Shown: piece after piece, positions 1 through 8,187 of the stretch
Numbering within the stretch: position 1 is the first letter of the stretch
Layout of the letters: the number at the start of each line of letters is the position of its first letter
Source: Flavobacterium sp. J49
GTDB taxonomy: Bacteria; Bacteroidota; Bacteroidia; Flavobacteriales; Flavobacteriaceae
Assembly (NCBI RefSeq): GCF_011742145.1
Contig: NZ_JAAQQU010000098.1
Coordinates: 124,001-188,000, forward strand
Length of the DNA stretch: 64,000 nucleotides
Reading direction: 5' to 3'
The notes under the pieces: generated by a model
The model's database searches: none
The model's input: only the letters and a program-made list of their open reading frames with translations
What the model was told of the DNA's origin: nothing
Program-made: the position numbers and the translations under genes

Positions 1-309
1 GTACAAATCTTCCTTAAAAGCATTTAACTCATCAAAGAGCAGAAAAATTCTTTGTTCCAAAGTAAATTCAACGCTTTTTACATAATAGCCTTTACCCAAA
101 ACCGCATAAATAATTCCTCTTTTCTTCAATTCGTCATATGCCAACAGAACCGTATCACGTGAGATAGAAAACTCTAAACTCACTTTATTCACCGAAGGCA
201 ACTTCTCATCGCGTTTCAATCTCTTTTCGGCTATAGCCATTTCAATCGACAACACAATTTGTTTGTATTTCGGCTGTGCGGATTGATTGTTTATATTGAT
301 GATTTTCAT
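1..309 (-). CDS. GntR-family transcriptional regulator, 5' part only (cut by window edge)
   Basis: The first 103 codons of a regulator run off the left edge, reading on the minus strand from an ATG at 309. The translation begins MKIININNQSAQPKYKQIV and contains a GntR winged helix (about residues 10-75, with the typical KLPSVNKVS and SRDTVLLAYDELKKRG segments). It then enters LEQRIFLLFDELNAFKEDLY, which resembles GntR proteins that carry a LacI/periplasmic-binding-like effector domain. It is divergent from the galM-to-symporter operon with a 103-bp gap, so it probably controls galactan/galactose use; that role is inferred from position. The effector domain lies outside the window, so the ligand cannot be judged. 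Confidence 0.88.
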   Translation of the reverse strand, partial: MKIININNQSAQPKYKQIVLSIEMAIAEKRLKRDEKLPSVNKVSLEFSISRDTVLLAYDELKKRGIIYAVLGKGYYVKSVEFTLEQRIFLLFDELNAFKEDLY

Positions 310-320
310 CTAAATACAAT

Positions 321-337
321 TAACTGGTGGTAAGTTA
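321..337. promoter_or_regulatory. Candidate operator between gntR and galM
   Basis: TAACT-N7-AGTTA is a perfect 5-bp inverted repeat in the 103-bp divergent gap, 12 bp from the regulator ATG. A related GGTAGTGGTA stretch follows at about 350-361. The position suits autoregulation by the GntR protein. Short dyads are common in AT-rich DNA, so this is a weak call. Confidence 0.3.
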
Positions 338-412
338 CAAAAAAACCGGTAGGTAGTGGTATGGATGAAAAAGATAAAACCATAATTTCGTTATCAGATT
401 GATAAAAAAGCC

Positions 413-1459
413 ATGCCAAAAAATCATATTTCACAAATTTACAATGGGTTAAATGAAAAATTGTTCGGAACAACACCTGACAACCAAGCTGTTTTGAGCT
501 ATACATTAACCAACAAAAATGGCATGGAATGCACTATAATCAATTATGGCGCAACAATAATGGCTATAAAAGTCCCAACAACAAACGGAGGTAAAACCGA
601 TGTGGTTTTGGGTTTTGACACTTTAGAAGATTATATCCATTCGTTTGATTTACCAAGCGCACCTTATTTGGGAACTGTCGTCGGAAGATATGCCGGCAGA
701 ATCAACAAGGCGTCCTTTTCCTTGAATGGAAAAAAAATACAGCTAACCAAAAACCACCATTCGCATCAAATTCACGGAGGATTAGACGGTTTTAGCCGAA
801 AATTTTGGGAAGTAACCGACATCCATACCGATACAAACCCTTCCATCACATTAGAATATACCAGTGCCGCAAACGAAGAAAATTTCCCGGGAGAACTCAA
901 CGTAAAAGTCACTTATACTCTAACCGAAAACAACGAACTTAAGGTAATTTTTTTAGCCAAATCAACTGAAGATACCATCCTAAATTTAACCCAGCACAGT
1001 TATTTCAATCTGGACGGACATGCCAAAGACATTACCAATCAAAAGCTTACTATCAATGCAAAAAACATACTGGAAACAACCAAGGAATTAATTCCAACCG
1101 GAAAGTATACCGAGTTAAAAAATCACGATTTCGATTTTTCAAGTCCAAAAAATTGTCCAACAGCCATCGATAACACTTTTGTGTTAGAAGGCAAAGAAGC
1201 AGCAACACTTTACAGTGAAAAAACCAGAATAAAAATGACGGTTTTAACCAATCAACCCGGAGTTCATATTTATGTAGGCGGTAATTGTTTTGGCCAAATC
1301 AAAGGAAAAGAAAACGCTGATTACCATCCGACAAGCGCTATTTGTTTTGAAACTCAAAATTTTCCTGACGCTCCTAACCACCCGCATTTTCCAAATTCAA
1401 TCCTTAGAAAAGACGAGGAATATTTACACCAAACGACATTCAAATTTGAAAACCTGTAG
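413..1459 (+). CDS. galM: Aldose 1-epimerase (galactose mutarotase)
   Basis: This 348-residue protein interconverts alpha and beta galactose so that galactokinase receives the alpha anomer. Family landmarks are the N-terminal NYGATIMAIKVP strand, VVGRYAGRINKASF, NHHSHQIHGG with the catalytic-region histidines, LTQHSYFNLDGH, and the late FETQNFPDAPNH block that carries the general-base glutamate region. Length is normal for the family. No signal peptide is evident, so it should be cytoplasmic. It opens the galactan operon; only 2 bp separate it from the first GH53 gene. The start is the first ATG after the divergent promoter region. Confidence 0.93.
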   Translation: MPKNHISQIYNGLNEKLFGTTPDNQAVLSYTLTNKNGMECTIINYGATIMAIKVPTTNGGKTDVVLGFDTLEDYIHSFDLPSAPYLGTVVGRYAGRINKASFSLNGKKIQLTKNHHSHQIHGGLDGFSRKFWEVTDIHTDTNPSITLEYTSAANEENFPGELNVKVTYTLTENNELKVIFLAKSTEDTILNLTQHSYFNLDGHAKDITNQKLTINAKNILETTKELIPTGKYTELKNHDFDFSSPKNCPTAIDNTFVLEGKEAATLYSEKTRIKMTVLTNQPGVHIYVGGNCFGQIKGKENADYHPTSAICFETQNFPDAPNHPHFPNSILRKDEEYLHQTTFKFENL

Positions 1460-1461
1460 TT

Positions 1462-2529
1462 ATGAAAAAGTTACTTTTCGTTTTGCTTTCAATTACTTTG
1501 CTTTCTTGTTCATCAGACGACAACTCTGAAACTGAGCCGATTGTTGAAGACGAATTTATTCGCGGTGCCGATATGTCCTACTTACCTCTTATTGAAAGCG
1601 AAGGAACGGTTTACAAAAACAATGGTGCAAATCAAGACCCAATTATAACCTTAAAAAATGCCGGTTGTAATGCTATCAGAATGCGTCTTTGGCAAAATCC
1701 ATCCGACGCACATTCCGGAATGGCCGAGGTAAAAGCCTTTGCCCTGAGAGTGAAAGCTGCAGGTTTAAAAGTATGGCTGACTGTTCATTATTCTGACACC
1801 TGGGCTGACCCGGGGAACCAAACCAAACCTGCCGCTTGGCAAAGCATGACTTTCGCTAATTTAAAAACTGCCGTGGCTAATTATACCTCTTTAGTCATGA
1901 CGGAAATCAATCCTGATATCATCCAAATTGGAAACGAAACCAACGATGGTATGCTTTGGCCTGAGGGCAGATTATCGACTAATGAAACTCAGTATTTAGA
2001 ACTCGTTTCAAGTGCAAGTACAGCCATAAGAAACCAATCTACCACAACCAAAATCATGCTTCACCACGCCGGAATATCTGGCTCTGATTGGTATTATAGC
2101 AAAGTAGCCAATATTGATTACGACTATATCGGCCTGTCCTATTATCCTATTTGGCACGGAACGGATTTGGTCGCTTTGCAAAATAAAATGAATACGTTAG
2201 GCCAATTGTACAACAAAAAGGTTATCATCGCCGAAACCGCTTATCCTTTTACTTTTGGATACAACGACTACACCAATAACATCATAGGGTTGTCTAACCA
2301 AATTCTCCCTACCTATCCGGCAACAGAATCCGGACAAAAAGGTTTTCTTTCTACTATAAAAAACACGGTAAACCAAAGTTCTCACGGAATTGGGTTTTGT
2401 TATTGGGGTGCTGAATGGGTAGCTTTTAGAGGGCCGACATCCACCAACGGCTCGCCATGGGAAAATCAATCGCTTTGGGATTTTAACAATAATTCGCTTC
2501 CGGTTTTGGAAGTATTTAATGCTGAATAA
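1462..2529 (+). CDS. GH53 arabinogalactan endo-beta-1,4-galactanase, lipoprotein
   Basis: The 355-residue protein belongs to glycoside hydrolase family 53, which cuts beta-1,4-galactan such as pectic side chains. A lipoprotein signal ends in LLSC with Cys16, followed by an acidic, Ser/Asp-rich linker, so it is probably anchored to a membrane and perhaps surface exposed. The GH53 barrel starts at RGADMSYLP (about 34-42). The likely acid/base is Glu159 in IQIGNETNDG and the likely nucleophile is Glu258 in VIIAETAYPF. It is the first of two GH53 genes in tandem; the second is secreted rather than lipidated. Substrate specificity follows from the family and the galactose neighbours. Confidence 0.92.
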   Translation: MKKLLFVLLSITLLSCSSDDNSETEPIVEDEFIRGADMSYLPLIESEGTVYKNNGANQDPIITLKNAGCNAIRMRLWQNPSDAHSGMAEVKAFALRVKAAGLKVWLTVHYSDTWADPGNQTKPAAWQSMTFANLKTAVANYTSLVMTEINPDIIQIGNETNDGMLWPEGRLSTNETQYLELVSSASTAIRNQSTTTKIMLHHAGISGSDWYYSKVANIDYDYIGLSYYPIWHGTDLVALQNKMNTLGQLYNKKVIIAETAYPFTFGYNDYTNNIIGLSNQILPTYPATESGQKGFLSTIKNTVNQSSHGIGFCYWGAEWVAFRGPTSTNGSPWENQSLWDFNNNSLPVLEVFNAE

Positions 2530-2531
2530 TT

Positions 2532-3542
2532 ATGAGACTAAAATCTATAACTTTAATGGCGCTTCTGATAACCGGAATGTGTTTTGGACAAAACAAAGAG
2601 TTTGCCAAAGGTGCCGATGTGGGTTGGCTACCGCAAATGGAAGCCACAGGCTACAAATTCTACGATGCCGACGGCAGTGAAAAAGATTGTCTACAACTAT
2701 TAAAAGACCGCGGCATGAACTCCATTCGTTTGCGGGTTTGGGTCAATCCTTCCGACGACAAAGCCAGCGGCCATTGCAGTAAAGATGAAACTGTTGCCAT
2801 GGCATTGCGTGCTCAAAAAATGGGCTTTCGAATCATGATTAACTTCCACTACTCTGACTCTTGGGCCGATCCGGCGAAGCAATTCAAACCCAAAGCTTGG
2901 GAAAACCATTCCTTCCCCGAATTATTAAACGATGTTTACCATCATACTTTTGACGTAATCAATGCTTTAAAAGTGGCCGGTGTAACTCCGGAATGGGTTC
3001 AAGTGGGCAACGAAATTCCGGGCGGTATGATGTGGCCCGAAGGTAGTACCGACAATTGGCCTCAACTCGGACAATTATTAAACAAAGGCTACGATGCCGT
3101 GAAAGCCGTTGACAAGAGGATCAAAGTCATTGTGCATGTCGACGAAGGCAACAACAACGTCAAATTCAGGAAGTTTTTCGATAATGCCACAGCACAAAAA
3201 GTGAGATACGATGTAATTGGCTTATCCTATTATCCGTATTGGATAAAAAAAGACTATTCAGAAACCATAGCCGATTTACAATTCAACCTAAACGATATGG
3301 CGAAACGCTACGGCAAAGAAGTTATGGTCGTGGAAGTGGGCGGCGAAGATGATAAAGCACAAAATACTTATGAGCTATTAGCTGCAACAATAAAAGCTGT
3401 AAAAAACGTACCAAACAACAAAGGAATCGGTGTACTGTATTGGGAGCCGCAAGGCGCGAGAAGCTGGAGTCATTACGCATTAAGCGCTTGGCAAGCTGAC
3501 GGAAAACCTTCACCGGCATTGGATGCTTTTAAAGAAAATTAA
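2532..3542 (+). CDS. GH53 arabinogalactan endo-beta-1,4-galactanase, secreted
   Basis: This 336-residue GH53 enzyme has a type I signal peptide (MRLKSITLMALLITGMCFGQ, cleavage near residue 19) and no lipobox. The mature protein starts with the GADVGWLPQME strand. The likely acid/base is Glu161 in VQVGNEIPGG and the likely nucleophile is Glu268 in VMVVEVGGE. It is a diverged paralogue of the preceding lipoprotein, sharing HYSDSWADP, MMWPEG and VIGLSYYP. The pair probably divide galactan between an anchored and a soluble or periplasmic enzyme. It follows the previous stop by 2 bp. Confidence 0.92.
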   Translation: MRLKSITLMALLITGMCFGQNKEFAKGADVGWLPQMEATGYKFYDADGSEKDCLQLLKDRGMNSIRLRVWVNPSDDKASGHCSKDETVAMALRAQKMGFRIMINFHYSDSWADPAKQFKPKAWENHSFPELLNDVYHHTFDVINALKVAGVTPEWVQVGNEIPGGMMWPEGSTDNWPQLGQLLNKGYDAVKAVDKRIKVIVHVDEGNNNVKFRKFFDNATAQKVRYDVIGLSYYPYWIKKDYSETIADLQFNLNDMAKRYGKEVMVVEVGGEDDKAQNTYELLAATIKAVKNVPNNKGIGVLYWEPQGARSWSHYALSAWQADGKPSPALDAFKEN

Positions 3543-3545
3543 AAC

Positions 3546-5957
3546 ATGAAAAAATTACAGTACCAATATATTCTTGCGCTCTTTTTAATTGTTGGCCTTT
3601 CAACGAATGCACAAGAAAAAATAAGCCTAGACGAAGACTGGAAGTTCCATTTCGGGCATGCCGCTAATCCGGAAAAAGATTTTGATTACAGCAAAACGGC
3701 TTTACTCCATAAATCCAATGTATTTGCTACCACTGTGGTCAATCCGAAATTTGTGGATACCGCTTGGACAAAAGTAAACGTTCCTCACGATTGGGTGGCT
3801 GAACTTCCTTTTGTAAATTCTCCTCAGGTTGAAATGGACAGTCACGGATACAAACCGGTTGGCGGAATGTATCCTGAAACCAGTATCGGTTGGTATCGCA
3901 AACATTTCACCGTAGACAAATTAAAAAGCAATAAACGCTTCGAACTTCAATTTGACGGTATTTACAGAAATGCAGAAATCTGGATTAACGGATTTTATGT
4001 CGGCACCAATTTCAGCGGATACGTTGGCAACTCCTACGATGTTACCGATTACATCAATTTCGAAGGAGAAAATGTACTGGTGGTTCGGGTTGACGCAACG
4101 CAATACGAAGGTTGGTTTTACGAAGGCGCCGGCATCTATCGCCACGTTTGGTTAAACATAACCGATAAAGTATTTATTCCGAATGATGGTGTTTTTGTAC
4201 ATGCTGAAGTAAAAGGAAAAAATGCCACTGTAAGCATCGAAACTACAATTCAAAACAATAATTTACAAACTTTAAACGGCTCAGTTTACAGTTACATTAC
4301 CGATAGAAACGGAAAGGTTTTGGGTAAAACTGCTGAACAAAAAATTACTTTGGGCATCCGAAAAGACGTTACCGTTAAGCAAAAATTAAATTTGAACAAC
4401 GCTCGTCTTTGGTCGTTAGAAGATCCGTATTTGTACAGAGTGATTTCGGTGGTAAAATCCGGAAATCAAATAGCGCACCAAACCAAAACGCGTTTCGGAA
4501 TCAAAACGGTAAAATTTGATGCCAATAAAGGATTTTTCTTAAATGGAAAACACCTCAAAATTCAAGGCACCAACAACCACCAAGACCACGCCGGAATTGG
4601 CAGTGCCTTACCCGATTATATGCAATATTATCGCGTAAAATTATTGAAAGAAATGGGTTCAAACAGCTACAGAGCAAGCCATAATGCGCCCACTCCTGAA
4701 CTTTTGGATGCCTGCGATAGCTTAGGAATGTTGGTTTTAGATGAGCAACGTTTGTTAAACAGCAGTCCGGAATATGTTGACCAATTCAAACGATTAATCA
4801 AACGCGACAGAAATCATCCTTCCGTATTTTTATGGTCTATCGGCAATGAGGAACAAAACATTCAAGGCAACGACTATGGGAAAAGAATTGCCCAAACCCT
4901 TTTAGCGATTCAACAAGATTTAGATCCAACCCGAACCAGCACTTATGCCGCTGACATGCCCAATGATTATAAAGGCGTAAACGAAGTAATTCCGATTCGC
5001 GGTTTCAATTATCGGGAATATGCGGTCGCTGATTACCATCGTGATCATCCCAACCAACCTTTGTTAGGAACTGAAATGGGAAGCACAGTAACGACTCGTG
5101 GAATTTATGAAAAAGACAGCATTAGAGCTTATGTTCCCGACCAGGACATCACCCATCCTTGGTGGGCAAGTAAAGCAGAAACTTGGTGGAAATTAGCCGC
5201 TGAAAATGATTTTTGGTTAGGTGGATACGTCTGGACCGGATTCGATTATCGAGGAGAACCAACGCCTTATAAATGGCCTAATATCAGTTCGCACTTCGGG
5301 ATTATGGATGTTTGCGGTTTCCCGAAAAACATTTATTACTACTATAAAAGTTGGTGGACCCACGAAGACGTGCTACATATTTCACCGCATTGGAACTGGC
5401 CGGAAAAAGTGGGCAAACCAATCGAAGTTTGGGTAAATTCGAATGCCGATGAAGTAGAACTTTTCTTGAACGGCAAAACTTTAGGCAAAAAAACAATGCC
5501 GAGAAACAGTCATTTAAAATGGCAAGTCGATTACCAACCGGGAACACTGGAAGCCATTGGCTACAAAAAAGGCAAAAAAATCACTTCAAAAGTCGAAACT
5601 ACCGGAACAGCTCACAAAGTTATATTGACGCCTGACAAAACCATTTTAACCGCCGATGGAAAAGATGCAACTGTTGTCAATATTTCAATCACTGATGACA
5701 AAGGACGCGAAGTTCCTGTTGCTGATAATATGGTTAAGTTTTATCTAACCGGCGATGCCAAAATCATTGGCGTAGGTAATGGAGATCCAAGTTCCCACGA
5801 ACCTGATAAATGCAGAGATGGGGCTTGGCAACGAAGTGCTTTCAACGGGAAATGCCAAGTAATTATTTTGGCCGGAAAAACAAGTGGTTCTATAACATTA
5901 GAAGCCAAAGCCAACGGATTGCAATCGGCTTCTACGACCCTAACTTTAGTGAAATAA
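3546..5957 (+). CDS. GH2 beta-galactosidase with C-terminal beta domains
   Basis: The 803-residue protein has a signal peptide ending near LSTNAQ (about 20-23). It then shows the GH2 sugar-binding domain (about 30-205, with GWYRKHF and EGWFYEGAGIYRHVW), an immunoglobulin-like domain, and a TIM barrel (about 325-600). The acid/base is Glu435 in SIGNEEQ and the nucleophile is Glu510 in LLGTEMGS. C-terminal DUF4982-like and Ig-like domains follow, including GVGNGDPSSHEPDK. It would remove galactose from galactan oligomers made by the two GH53 enzymes, probably in the periplasm. Other GH2 activities share this architecture, so galactosidase is inferred from the operon. Its TAA overlaps the galK ATG by one base. 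Confidence 0.88.
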   Translation: MKKLQYQYILALFLIVGLSTNAQEKISLDEDWKFHFGHAANPEKDFDYSKTALLHKSNVFATTVVNPKFVDTAWTKVNVPHDWVAELPFVNSPQVEMDSHGYKPVGGMYPETSIGWYRKHFTVDKLKSNKRFELQFDGIYRNAEIWINGFYVGTNFSGYVGNSYDVTDYINFEGENVLVVRVDATQYEGWFYEGAGIYRHVWLNITDKVFIPNDGVFVHAEVKGKNATVSIETTIQNNNLQTLNGSVYSYITDRNGKVLGKTAEQKITLGIRKDVTVKQKLNLNNARLWSLEDPYLYRVISVVKSGNQIAHQTKTRFGIKTVKFDANKGFFLNGKHLKIQGTNNHQDHAGIGSALPDYMQYYRVKLLKEMGSNSYRASHNAPTPELLDACDSLGMLVLDEQRLLNSSPEYVDQFKRLIKRDRNHPSVFLWSIGNEEQNIQGNDYGKRIAQTLLAIQQDLDPTRTSTYAADMPNDYKGVNEVIPIRGFNYREYAVADYHRDHPNQPLLGTEMGSTVTTRGIYEKDSIRAYVPDQDITHPWWASKAETWWKLAAENDFWLGGYVWTGFDYRGEPTPYKWPNISSHFGIMDVCGFPKNIYYYYKSWWTHEDVLHISPHWNWPEKVGKPIEVWVNSNADEVELFLNGKTLGKKTMPRNSHLKWQVDYQPGTLEAIGYKKGKKITSKVETTGTAHKVILTPDKTILTADGKDATVVNISITDDKGREVPVADNMVKFYLTGDAKIIGVGNGDPSSHEPDKCRDGAWQRSAFNGKCQVIILAGKTSGSITLEAKANGLQSASTTLTLVK

Positions 5958-7147
5958 TGAAGAAGAAACTCATTCAACATACCACGGAACATTTTGAAAA
6001 GACCTTTCAAAAAACACCTGAACATATTTTTCTATCGCCCGGAAGAATCAATATTATTGGCGAACATATTGACTACAATGATGGTTTTGTTATGCCGGCG
6101 GCTATCAACAAATACATCTGTTTTGCCGTTTCCAAAAACAGCGATTCGCATTGCACCCTTATTGCCAAAGATCTCAACGAAGCCTATAAATTTGACTTGA
6201 ATGAAGACCTAAAACCCATCGATAAAATGTGGGCGAATTATATTTTAGGCGTTTTACACGAAATCAAACAAAGAGGTTACACCCTAAAAGGTTTTGACAT
6301 GGTTTTCAGCAGTACCATTCCTATGGGTGCCGGACTTTCTTCCTCAGCCGCTTTAGAATGTGGTATTGGTTATGCAATGAATAAACTGTATGATTTGGGT
6401 TTAACAAAAGAAGACATTGCGCTCATCGGACAAAAATCGGAACATACTTTTGTAGGCGTGAATTGTGGCATCATGGACCAATTTGCTTCTGTTTTTGGCA
6501 AGAAAAACAGTGTCATCAAACTCGATTGCAACACTTTGGAATATGAATATTACAAAGCCGATTTCAAGAAATATTCGTTACTTTTATTAGACAGCAATGT
6601 CAAACACACCCATTTGACTTCGGGTTATAATGTCAGAAGACAAGAAGTCGAAGAAGGATTAGCCATTATAAAAGAACATTTCCCACAGATAAAAACTTTC
6701 AGAGATTGTTCGGAAGAAATGATTTTGGGACTCAAAGAGCAATTAGGTGAAACCATTTTCAAACGTTGTCATTTTGTGGTCAAAGAAATCCAACGGGTGC
6801 TTGATGCTGCAAAGGCATTGAACAATTCTGATTTTAAAAAATTAGGACGACTCATGTCGGAAACGCACGAAGGTTTGTCCAAAGACTACGAAGTAAGTTG
6901 TGATGAAATTGACTTTTTAGTCGATGCAGTCCAACACGAAAAATCGGTTTTAGGTTCTCGAATGATGGGCGGCGGATTTGGTGGTTGCTCCATCAACTTA
7001 GTAGAGAAAGGTTCGGAAAAAGAACTCATCGGAAAAATATCAACCCAATACCGAAACGCTTTTGGCATCGAATTAAAAGCTTACAAAGTAAAAATTTCAA
7101 AAGGCACATCACTTTACAAGACCAAAAATGACACAATTCAACCATAA
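5957..7147 (+). CDS. galK: Galactokinase
   Basis: This GHMP-family kinase phosphorylates alpha-galactose to galactose-1-phosphate. With the ATG at 5957 (TAATG overlap with the previous gene) it has 396 residues, close to the family norm. A longer in-frame reading from 5810 would lie inside the beta-galactosidase gene and is rejected. Motifs: GRINIIGEHIDYND (29-42), the ATP-binding PMGAGLSSSAALE (122-134), catalytic Asp174 in GIMDQFAS, and MMGGGFGGCSINLV near the C terminus. The 3' end overlaps galT by 20 bp, which suggests translational coupling. Cytoplasmic, second step of the Leloir pathway after GalM. Confidence 0.95.
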   Translation: MKKKLIQHTTEHFEKTFQKTPEHIFLSPGRINIIGEHIDYNDGFVMPAAINKYICFAVSKNSDSHCTLIAKDLNEAYKFDLNEDLKPIDKMWANYILGVLHEIKQRGYTLKGFDMVFSSTIPMGAGLSSSAALECGIGYAMNKLYDLGLTKEDIALIGQKSEHTFVGVNCGIMDQFASVFGKKNSVIKLDCNTLEYEYYKADFKKYSLLLLDSNVKHTHLTSGYNVRRQEVEEGLAIIKEHFPQIKTFRDCSEEMILGLKEQLGETIFKRCHFVVKEIQRVLDAAKALNNSDFKKLGRLMSETHEGLSKDYEVSCDEIDFLVDAVQHEKSVLGSRMMGGGFGGCSINLVEKGSEKELIGKISTQYRNAFGIELKAYKVKISKGTSLYKTKNDTIQP

Positions 7148-8177
7148 CGAACATCCACACCGAAGATACAATCCTTTGCTTGACGAATGGATATTGGTTT
7201 CTCCGCATCGCGCCAAGCGTCCGTGGCAAGGTCAAAAAGAAACTATTTCCCAAGACCATCGCCCTGAGCACGACAAGGATTGTTATTTGTGCGCAGGAAA
7301 TCATCGTGCCAATGGGGTACAAAATCTCGATTACACCGATTGCTATGTGTTTGAAAATGACTTTTCGGCTTTACTTCAAGAAGAAGTGAATTTTGAAAGC
7401 AAAGAACAATCGCTCTTCCAGCTAAAACCGGAACGCGGCATCAATAAAGTCGTTTGCTTTTCACCAAAACACAACCTGACCTTGCCCGAAATGGAAGTTG
7501 ACGCCATCGAAAAAGTAGTCCAAACCTGGAAGGAACAATACATCGAATTGGGCAGCCACGATTTCATCAATTATGTCCAAATTTTCGAGAACAAAGGCAG
7601 CGTAATGGGTTGCAGCAATCCGCATCCGCACGGACAAATTTGGGCGCAATCTTCGTTACCGACACAAGTCGATAAAACCCAAAAAAGCCTTCGCGCCTAT
7701 TATGAAAAGAACAAAACCAGTTTACTCAAAGACTATTTAGACCAAGAATTAAAACAACAAAACCGCATTGTTTTGGAGAACGAACACTTTGTCGTTTTAG
7801 TTCCTTTTTGGGCAACTTGGCCTTATGAAACGATGATCATCAGCAAAAGACATTTTGGTAACATCATCGCCATGAGCAACGAAGAAACCAAAGCTTTTGC
7901 CGAAATCCTAAAAGGCATTACGGTAAAATACGACAATCTTTTTGAAACGTCTTTTCCCTATTCATCAGGGATACACCAAGCACCAACGGATAGGGTTTCG
8001 CATCCTGAGTGGCATTTTCACATGCATTTTTATCCGCCATTATTGCGAAGTGCGACTGTGAAGAAATTCATGGTTGGTTACGAAATGCTGGGCGAAGCGC
8101 AACGCGATATTTCACCGGAACAAAGTGCCAAAATTTTAAGAGACTTACCAAACATTCATTACAAACAAAACCACTAA
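7128..8177 (+). CDS. galT: UDP-glucose--hexose-1-phosphate uridylyltransferase
   Basis: The 349-residue enzyme exchanges galactose-1-phosphate with UDP-glucose to give UDP-galactose and glucose-1-phosphate. The active-site signature GCSNPHPHGQIW spans 161-172; by alignment with the E. coli enzyme the uridylylated histidine is His168. Cys52 and Cys55 in DCYLCAG match the CxxC zinc site, and HQAPTDR and WHFHMHFYPP supply later conserved histidines. It completes GalM-GalK-GalT; the epimerase GalE needed to recycle UDP-galactose is not in the window. Translation starts 20 bp inside galK. Confidence 0.95.
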   Translation: MTQFNHNEHPHRRYNPLLDEWILVSPHRAKRPWQGQKETISQDHRPEHDKDCYLCAGNHRANGVQNLDYTDCYVFENDFSALLQEEVNFESKEQSLFQLKPERGINKVVCFSPKHNLTLPEMEVDAIEKVVQTWKEQYIELGSHDFINYVQIFENKGSVMGCSNPHPHGQIWAQSSLPTQVDKTQKSLRAYYEKNKTSLLKDYLDQELKQQNRIVLENEHFVVLVPFWATWPYETMIISKRHFGNIIAMSNEETKAFAEILKGITVKYDNLFETSFPYSSGIHQAPTDRVSHPEWHFHMHFYPPLLRSATVKKFMVGYEMLGEAQRDISPEQSAKILRDLPNIHYKQNH

Positions 8178-8187
8178 AAAACCAGAT

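Noticed and set aside
310..412. Full -33/-7 promoter for galM
   Set aside because: TAATTTCG at 383-390 is near the -7 consensus, but no TTG stands at suitable spacing, so it was not listed.
5810..5956. 49-codon N-terminal extension of GalK
   Set aside because: It lies inside the beta-galactosidase gene. The ATG at 5957 gives the family length and a TAATG coupling.
1462..5957. Type IX secretion C-terminal domains on the GH53/GH2 enzymes
   Set aside because: The C termini end in catalytic or Ig-like folds without the usual T9SS sorting motifs.
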